Origin: Bacillota bacterium
GTDB lineage: Bacteria; Bacillota; Clostridia; Christensenellales; Aristaeellaceae
DNA length: 64,000 bases
Assembly: GCA_023425025.1 (NCBI GenBank)
Contig: JAFADG010000045.1
Location: 1 to 64,000 of the forward strand
Reading direction: 5' to 3'
Position numbers and translations under genes: made by a program. The notes under the pieces are model-generated. The model saw nothing but the letters and a program-made list of their open reading frames with translations. It was not told where the DNA came from and did no database searches. This document shows, one piece after another, positions 59,044 through 64,000 of this stretch. Position 1 is the stretch's first letter. Each line of letters starts with the position of its first letter.

Positions 59044-60894
59044 TCACCCCATGTTCTTTTGCTGGATTTCCTTCAAAAACACCTGTCCGTACCGCGCTGC
59101 CTTGATCTCGCCAACGCCGGTTACCTGCAGGAATTCCGCCATGTTCCGGGGCTGCCTGGCGGCCATATCCGCAAGGGCGGCGTTGGAAAAAATGATGTAG
59201 GCCGGTACGTTTTCCGCATGCGCCAGTTTGGTGCGCAGCGCTTTCAGCGCGGTAAGCATGCCGCCCTCCGCCTGCGCCGGCAGGGCCTTGTATTCCTTTT
59301 TCGAAGGAACGGCCTTTTCGAGAGGACTTTGCTTTGGGCAGGCGTACAGTACCTTTTCCCCATGGAAAAGCACCTGCCTTGCCCGCTCGGTCGTGCGCAG
59401 CACCGGGAATTCATCGCCTGTCAATATCAGATAGTCCTCGCGTATAAGACAGTCGATATAGTCCCTGATTTTGGTGCGGTCCATATCGCGCAGGATGCCA
59501 TAGGTCGGCAAACTGTCAAGATCCAGCTGCATGACCCGCTGATCCCTGCTGCCGTGCAGCATGCGTACAATCAGTGTCAGGCCAAGGCCGGATGCGTATT
59601 TTCTCTCTACCCGGGTAACGGAGGAGAGTATTTTTTGCGCCGCCACGGTAATGTCGTCAAGCACCACTTCCCCGGTGCAGTTTCCGCAATTGCCGCAATT
59701 GGAAGGGGCGTTCTCGCCAAAGTAATTCATAAGATGGGCGCGCAGGCAGCCGGTGGTCTTGCAGTAGGCGGCCATTTGGTCCAACCGCTGCAGGTCCCTT
59801 TTTCGGACAAGCTCTCGTTCCTCCTCGGAAAGGGCCTCGTTTTCCTCGGCATTGTTGATAAGAAACTTTGCCGTTTGTATATCGCCGGCGGAAAAGAGCA
59901 GCGCGCAATGGGCCTTTTCCCCGTCGCGTCCGGCGCGGCCCGCCTCCTGATAGTAGCTTTCGATATTTTTTGGCATGTTGTAATGCACCACAAAGCTGAC
60001 GTTGGATTTGTCAATCCCCATGCCAAAGGCATTGGTGGCGACCATAATCCTCGCTCTGTCGTAGACGAAATCCTCCTGGTTTTGCTTGCGCTCCGCGTCA
60101 TTCAGCCCGGCGTGATACCGCGTGGCGGCAAGGCCGTTTCGCCGCAGTTTGTCGCAAACCGATTCCACCGTTTTTCGGGTGGCGCAGTAGACAATGCCGT
60201 TTTGGCCCGGCCGTTCGGCAAGAAAGGCTTGCAAGCAGGCATCCTTGCTATGGGGACGTATCACCTCAAAAGAAAGATTGGGCCGGTCAAAGCCCGTGGT
60301 GACGCGCAGGGGATTTCGCAGCAGAAGGAGCCTTTCCATGTCGGCTTTTACTGCGGCGGTGGCGGTGGCGGTGAAAGCACCCACCACCGGCCGCCTGGAA
60401 AGAGAACTCGCAAACTCCGCGATCTTCAAATAGCTGGGGCGAAAATCCTGCCCCCACTGGGAAACGCAGTGGGCCTCGTCTACTGCCAGAAGCGATATTT
60501 CCGTTTCTCCGGCAAACCGCAAAAAATCCGCGGTAGTCAGCCGCTCCGGCGCCACATAGATGATTTTGTAGGCGCCGTTTTTGGCGCGCCGGAGCACCTC
60601 GCGGTTTTGCTCCGGCGTGAGGGAGGAATTGATATAGGCGGAAGAAATGCCGGCTTGGGACAGCGCGGTCACCTGATCCTTCATCAGGGAAATCAGGGGC
60701 GAAACAACCAGCGTAAGCCCCGGCAGCAGCAGCGCCGGCAGCTGATAGCAAATGGATTTGCCCGCCCCGGTGGGCATGACGCCCAGCACATCCCGGCCGG
60801 ACAGCAGCGCGTCAATCAGCGCCTCCTGCCCCGGCCGAAACTGGCTGTGGCCAAAATACCGCTTGAGCGGCGCGAATTTATCTATGGTAAACAC
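59044..60894 (-). CDS. recQ: ATP-dependent DNA helicase RecQ
   Basis: A GTG at 60894 (VFTIDKFAPLKRYFGHSQFRPGQE) gives a 616-residue protein starting like other RecQs; the TTG at 60924 would add ten residues. Motifs: Walker A PTGAGKS near 45, DEAH box VDEAHCVSQWG near 140, motif VI QEAGRAGRDG, the zinc site CNCGNCGNC-like cluster near 365-375, and a C-terminal HRDC domain. RecQ unwinds DNA 3' to 5' in recombination repair. It is 40 bp upstream of the PBP genes on the same strand and may share their transcript. Confidence 0.94.
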   Translation of the reverse strand: MFTIDKFAPLKRYFGHSQFRPGQEALIDALLSGRDVLGVMPTGAGKSICYQLPALLLPGLTLVVSPLISLMKDQVTALSQAGISSAYINSSLTPEQNREVLRRAKNGAYKIIYVAPERLTTADFLRFAGETEISLLAVDEAHCVSQWGQDFRPSYLKIAEFASSLSRRPVVGAFTATATAAVKADMERLLLLRNPLRVTTGFDRPNLSFEVIRPHSKDACLQAFLAERPGQNGIVYCATRKTVESVCDKLRRNGLAATRYHAGLNDAERKQNQEDFVYDRARIMVATNAFGMGIDKSNVSFVVHYNMPKNIESYYQEAGRAGRDGEKAHCALLFSAGDIQTAKFLINNAEENEALSEEERELVRKRDLQRLDQMAAYCKTTGCLRAHLMNYFGENAPSNCGNCGNCTGEVVLDDITVAAQKILSSVTRVERKYASGLGLTLIVRMLHGSRDQRVMQLDLDSLPTYGILRDMDRTKIRDYIDCLIREDYLILTGDEFPVLRTTERARQVLFHGEKVLYACPKQSPLEKAVPSKKEYKALPAQAEGGMLTALKALRTKLAHAENVPAYIIFSNAALADMAARQPRNMAEFLQVTGVGEIKAARYGQVFLKEIQQKNMG

Positions 60895-60924
60895 CAGCCT
60901 TGTCTGTAAAAATACTTGTATCAA

Positions 60925-61394
60925 AAGTGGATTTCTTTTTCGTATTTTGTCGTTACGCCTAAAAAGGCAAGCGGCTTCTCATTGTGGCTATAAAACCCAA
61001 TAAAACCTTCATACAAATTATACCGCATGGTTACTGAAAAAACCACATGTACCAAAATCAGGACCGCCGCGGCCGTACTTCCTTGATGCGTTATTTTTGT
61101 AAAGCCCCAAAAAATGACGTTATATACAGCGTGTGCATTTTGGCATACTGCTTGATACGATGCCTTTGCGGCAACCTTATTGTGCTTGCTTTTACCGCCA
61201 TTTTTGCTGCCAATTGCATCAAAACGGACGGTAAAAATCCGTTATAGGGTTATAAAACAATAATGCGATATTTCCAGACAAACAGACGGATGGGGCTGGC
61301 AGTTTCTGCCCTCCCCCTTGTTTTTTGAGTGTTTTTTTGTATGATAAAAAACAGTACACATGGCAATCATGCATTGCCAAGAAAGGCAATATGG
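60925..61394. other. Gap between recQ and the CHAP protein
   Basis: No gene is supported. A hairpin at 61292-61326 (GGGG and GGCAG arms, loop TTT, then T-run) looks like a plus-strand terminator although no gene precedes it. A weak promoter-like pair, TTGTTT and TATGAT near 61318-61344, could drive the next gene. Confidence 0.5.
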
Positions 61395-62552
61395 ATGAGA
61401 TACCGTTTGTTAATAATCGTTTGCTTTTCCTTTTGTGTCATTTTTTTGATGGCAAATACCATGACGGCACTGGCGCAAACCACCCCGGCCGCTGCAGCCG
61501 GGCCGGTCCTTGAGCTGAAGGTCAGCACGGCCAAGCAGAGCTACAGCGCGGGCGAAACAGTGAAAATGACCGCCGTGATCACTGGCACGGACTATAAAAA
61601 CACGAAATTTTTTATCCAAAAAATTGGCGGATCCGGCGCCGGTATTGTGTATGAAGGCGCAGCGAAAACGGGAAAAACAATAAGCGACAGCTGGAATACG
61701 AAGGATGCGGCCCCCGGCACCTATGAGGTGGTTGCCATCGTTTACGGGGAAGGCGGCGCCGAGCTGCAAATCGCCGGCAGCACATTCCGGCTGACCGTGC
61801 CGGTAACGGGTCTGGAACTGAACAATACCGAACTGTCGCTTGAAAAAGACGGCACGTTCCAGCTGACGGCGGAGGTCACACCCAAAGAGGCCAACCAGGC
61901 CGTCAGCTATCAAACCAGCGATTCTTCGGTGGCAGAGGTAGACGAAAATGGCTTGATCACAGCCAAGAAGGCCGGCACGGCGGCCATCACTGCCACGGCG
62001 GAGGATGGGGGCAAGAAAGTCAAGTGTACTGTAACGGTCACGCAATATACGTATAACGTCAACAAGCTCGTAAGTGCCGCGGTCAAGTACCTGGGCACCA
62101 TCGAAGACCCGCCGGACAGCAACCTGATCTCCTTCAACGACTGGTACTTTGGGAAAACAGGCATGGCGGTGCCATGGTGCGGCGTATTTGTCACAAAAGT
62201 CATTTCCGACGCCGGGATGATGGGATCGACATGGGGCAGCCTGAACACCGCCCGGAAATCCGTCGCTGAGGGAGTGCGCAACTACCATACGCTGGCAAAG
62301 AGGCAAAGCCGTTGGATTACAAGCGGGTACAAGCGCGGCGACATCGTTTTGTTTGACTGGCAAAGCAATGGGGATTACGACCACATCGGGATCATCGAAC
62401 GCGTAAGCGCGGATGGCAAGACGATCACCACCATCGAGGGCAACACATCCGACCCCGAGGGGATACAAATAGGCGACGTGGGCGTGTACCGCAAGTGGAG
62501 ACCCGTAGACGGGCAAGTGCTCGGGGCGTACCGCCCGCCGTATGAGAAGTAG
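61395..62552 (+). CDS. Exported Big_2/CHAP-domain cell-wall amidase-like protein
   Basis: The ATG at 61395 with GAAAGG upstream gives 385 residues. Residues 1-28 form a signal peptide (RLLIIVCFSFCVIF core, ALA cleavage). Residues about 38-135 are an immunoglobulin-like strand domain, residues about 137-216 a Big_2 domain (VTPKEANQAVSYQTSDSSVA, GLITAKKAGTAAITA). Residues about 223-385 are a CHAP/NlpC-like cysteine peptidase domain with Cys262 in VPWCGVF and His330 in YDHIGII. Such proteins cleave peptidoglycan cross-links or stems. No anchor is present, so it is probably secreted. Confidence 0.88.
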   Translation: MRYRLLIIVCFSFCVIFLMANTMTALAQTTPAAAAGPVLELKVSTAKQSYSAGETVKMTAVITGTDYKNTKFFIQKIGGSGAGIVYEGAAKTGKTISDSWNTKDAAPGTYEVVAIVYGEGGAELQIAGSTFRLTVPVTGLELNNTELSLEKDGTFQLTAEVTPKEANQAVSYQTSDSSVAEVDENGLITAKKAGTAAITATAEDGGKKVKCTVTVTQYTYNVNKLVSAAVKYLGTIEDPPDSNLISFNDWYFGKTGMAVPWCGVFVTKVISDAGMMGSTWGSLNTARKSVAEGVRNYHTLAKRQSRWITSGYKRGDIVLFDWQSNGDYDHIGIIERVSADGKTITTIEGNTSDPEGIQIGDVGVYRKWRPVDGQVLGAYRPPYEK

Positions 62553-63478
62553 CGGGGGCAGACTTCAGCCGCCTTTGCAATATGCGGCAATGGCCATAGG
62601 ATCGGTTTGCTTTGGCTGCTCCATTTCCGGTTCACGTTCATCATGTCCCCCTGCAAGCGTCGCCGCCGCGGCCGCCCACTAATCATACATGACCTGAAGC
62701 TCGTTCCCCAGCGCCGCTTTTTCTGCGGGCACCTCATTGCGCCGTATAAAACCGCTCACGCGTACGGGCTGAATGATTCCGAACTGCCCAGCCGCGTTCA
62801 AAACATATACCAGACGAAGCGCGATGCGGATATCATTTCAGATATCAAGAAGATGTGGAATGGCGCGCCGACAGCAGCGCAGCATCGGTGGTTGGGAACC
62901 GACTTAAGCAAGGGGACCATACAGGCGCCCTTTTTTACTGCCATTTTTACTATTGATTGCATTAGATTCAGTACTATAACGCAAAAAAGATATATTAATA
63001 TAATAAAAACGATGACATGAAAAGCCCGAAAACCCTTTTCTTATAAGGGGTTTCGGGCTTTTTCCTTGTGTAATGGCGCAAAAGGTGATACAAATAAACG
63101 ATTGCCAAGGCTATCATTTCAAAGTATGGAACTATCGTGTAGTAGTATCTGAATATCCCTTATACACAAAAGTAAGGACCCTTTGCTCATCATAGCGTCA
63201 CTAAGCCCCATGTTTGTTTTCCGGCTTTCCAGTACGGAATCACTCTTTTGCCGCTTTCCAGCGGTAGATAGCGTTTATCCGGTGGCTTCGTACAAATGCG
63301 CCATAATAAATCAATTCAACAATTCACATTTTGCTTATATAATGTTTGCCTTCATCCAAGCCGGAAGTCATGATGTGCGGGAAATGGAGGAGGGGCTCCG
63401 CCTCACCTGCGTTAGGCCGGGTTACCACAAGGCACCATGGCTCTTGACCTATATTGAGTGGAAATAATTACACCATAT
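62553..63478. other. Gap without a supported gene, with a terminator
   Basis: Open frames at 62607-63020 and 63183-63467 have no ribosome site or recognisable similarity. The stretch near 62936-62962 is similar to 61190-61216 upstream of the CHAP gene (shared TTTTAC, GCCATTTTT and ATTGCAT words). Confidence 0.45.
63020..63063. terminator. Bidirectional terminator
   Basis: AAAGCCCGAAA-CCC pairs with GGG-TTTCGGGCTTT around an A/T-rich loop, with T-runs on both strands. Confidence 0.78.
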
Positions 63479-63507
63479 TTGACATGAAATACAGCTTGTG
63501 CTACAAT
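63479..63507 (+). promoter_or_regulatory. Strong orphan promoter
   Basis: TTGACA (63479-63484) and TACAAT (63502-63507) are 17 bases apart. No annotated gene follows; only a tiny frame and a terminator at 63852-63882. Confidence 0.82.
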
Positions 63508-63564
63508 GGCATTGAGCCAAGGGAAGGGATCCATCAAAGAAAGATGGCTCAAAAGGAGGGCGAT

Positions 63565-63630
63565 TTGCTGAAGACGGATGAAACCATATCACAATCTGTT
63601 GCTTGCTTCGCCCGTTTCGGTGAATACTGA
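63565..63630 (+). CDS. Possible 21-residue peptide
   Basis: A TTG at 63565 has AGGAGG 7 bases upstream and gives MLKTDETISQSVACFARFGEY (21 residues, written here in two parts: MLKTDETISQ and SVACFARFGEY). The frame is also open to an ATG at 63544 (28 residues) without a good site. It has one cysteine and is near neutral. It is read from a strong promoter. Without homologues it cannot be confirmed as a gene. Confidence 0.4.
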   Translation: MLKTDETISQSVACFARFGEY

Positions 63631-63851
63631 CAATCACTTGACACCAGGAACCTTTGTTCTGATGCAACGGAAAAGTACCTGACCTAACGGAAGGGATATT
63701 GCCGGAATCATCAAACCATGATTTGTGCATTTCAGACGGTTCATCCCCATAATGGGGAACGCTGATTGATTCCGGGCGGGGCAAGCAGGCCCATCGGCGG
63801 GAATTATCATGTGAAAACCCAAGCAGCCTGAAAACCGAATAGAACCTTACA

Positions 63852-63882
63852 GCCCGCCGGCCACAATGTCGGCGGGCCTTTT
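63852..63882 (+). terminator. Terminator of the orphan transcript
   Basis: GCCCGCCG pairs with CGGCGGGC around a 10-base loop, followed by CTTTTG. Confidence 0.75.
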
Positions 63883-63893
63883 GCACGCCGACA

Positions 63894-64000
63894 CTAATAA
63901 TAAACACTGATGATCACGCAAAGCCCGCAAGCCGGATTCATTTCCAACCGCAGCCCGCTTCTTTCCCCATACCGCAGTTTGATTCGGCTATTGACATTGA
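63894..64000 (-). CDS. C-terminal end of a LytS/YesM-type sensor histidine kinase (partial)
   Basis: The frame is open from the right edge to a TAG at 63894-63896, giving the last 34 residues. NVNSRIKLRYGERSGLRLE is the typical NVxxRIxLxYG ending of the HATPase domain in YesM/LytS-type kinases, followed by VIISV in place of the usual glycine-Thr-Val strand. The rest of the gene lies beyond the window. The preceding residues needed to confirm the ATP-binding boxes are not visible. Confidence 0.75.
   Translation of the reverse strand, partial: NVNSRIKLRYGERSGLRLEMNPACGLCVIISVYY

Larger units (their letters stand above)
63514..63882 (+). ncRNA. Candidate short transcript from the orphan promoter
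   Basis: The unit of about 370 nt runs from the promoter to a clear terminator. Its first 40 nt can fold into a hairpin (GAGCC and CCATC pairing with GATGGCTC), placing AGGAGG in the open just after it. Beyond the tiny frame no coding potential is evident. It may be a small RNA, a peptide mRNA, or both. Confidence 0.5.

Noticed and set aside
62607..63020. 137-codon plus-strand frame after the CHAP gene
   Set aside because: No ribosome site, irregular composition and no recognised domain; most likely non-coding.
63449..63907. 152-codon minus-strand frame near the right end
   Set aside because: It runs through the orphan promoter and terminator and lacks a start signal.

Overview
The window looks like a chromosomal segment of an anaerobic, fairly G+C-rich member of the Bacillota, most likely class Clostridia. 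The grounds are a FabT/FabK-type fatty-acid operon in the gene order known from streptococci, a bifunctional AdhE with Rex-like operators, AGGAGG-type ribosome binding sites throughout, near-consensus TTGACA-17-TATAAT promoters, and several families of short palindromic intergenic repeats. No rRNA, tRNA, CRISPR array, phage or insertion sequence was seen.

Layout from left to right. 1-1604 (minus): an exported peptidoglycan-binding-repeat protein that runs off the left edge in a Thr/Pro minisatellite. 1951-12200 (minus): a complete FASII operon, fabT-fabH-acpP-fabK-fabD-fabG-fabF-accB-fabZ-accC-accD-accA-degV, driven by a consensus promoter with a FabT-like operator. 12397-22000: an unknown gene, a flavin reductase, a WYL regulator, lacZ with a divergent AraC regulator, and adhE with two Rex-like sites on its promoter. 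22277-28485 (plus): gltB and gltD. 28621-30344: a divergent XRE regulator and 58-residue protein with three matching operator boxes, then two small genes. 30569-37700 (minus): a polyamine locus, speD-speA-speE-speB-CASDH-nspC, preceded by a long structured leader that ends in a terminator directly before speD. 38013-41593: methyltransferase, pirin, a cysteine-rich Fe-S protein, an AraC regulator and a divergent ClpP. 41664-47728: a divergent GntR regulator and an operon of a membrane protein, hypB, a large Fe-S flavoprotein and hypA. 48105-51266: small genes, a beta-propeller protein and an esterase. 51692-55987: TetR regulator and a heterodimeric ABC exporter. 56148-60894: two phosphate-binding-like exported proteins (one frameshifted) and recQ. 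61395-62552: an exported Big_2/CHAP protein. 63479-63882: an orphan transcription unit with a tiny ORF. 63894-64000: the C-terminal end of a sensor histidine kinase.

How the genes work together: the FAS operon makes malonyl-CoA (AccABCD) and elongates acyl-ACP under FabT control. GltBD assimilates ammonia into glutamate. The polyamine locus takes arginine to putrescine (SpeA, SpeB) and then appears to encode both known spermidine routes, the aminopropyltransferase route (SpeD, SpeE) and the carboxyspermidine route (CASDH, NspC).

The strongest candidates for something undescribed are the roughly 380-nt leader RNA before speD (37318-37696), the GntR-controlled HypA/HypB-linked flavoprotein operon, a four-copy two-hairpin intergenic repeat whose second stem shows compensatory changes, and the orphan transcript at the right end. 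All functional calls come from reading the sequence by eye. No database search or folding program was run.
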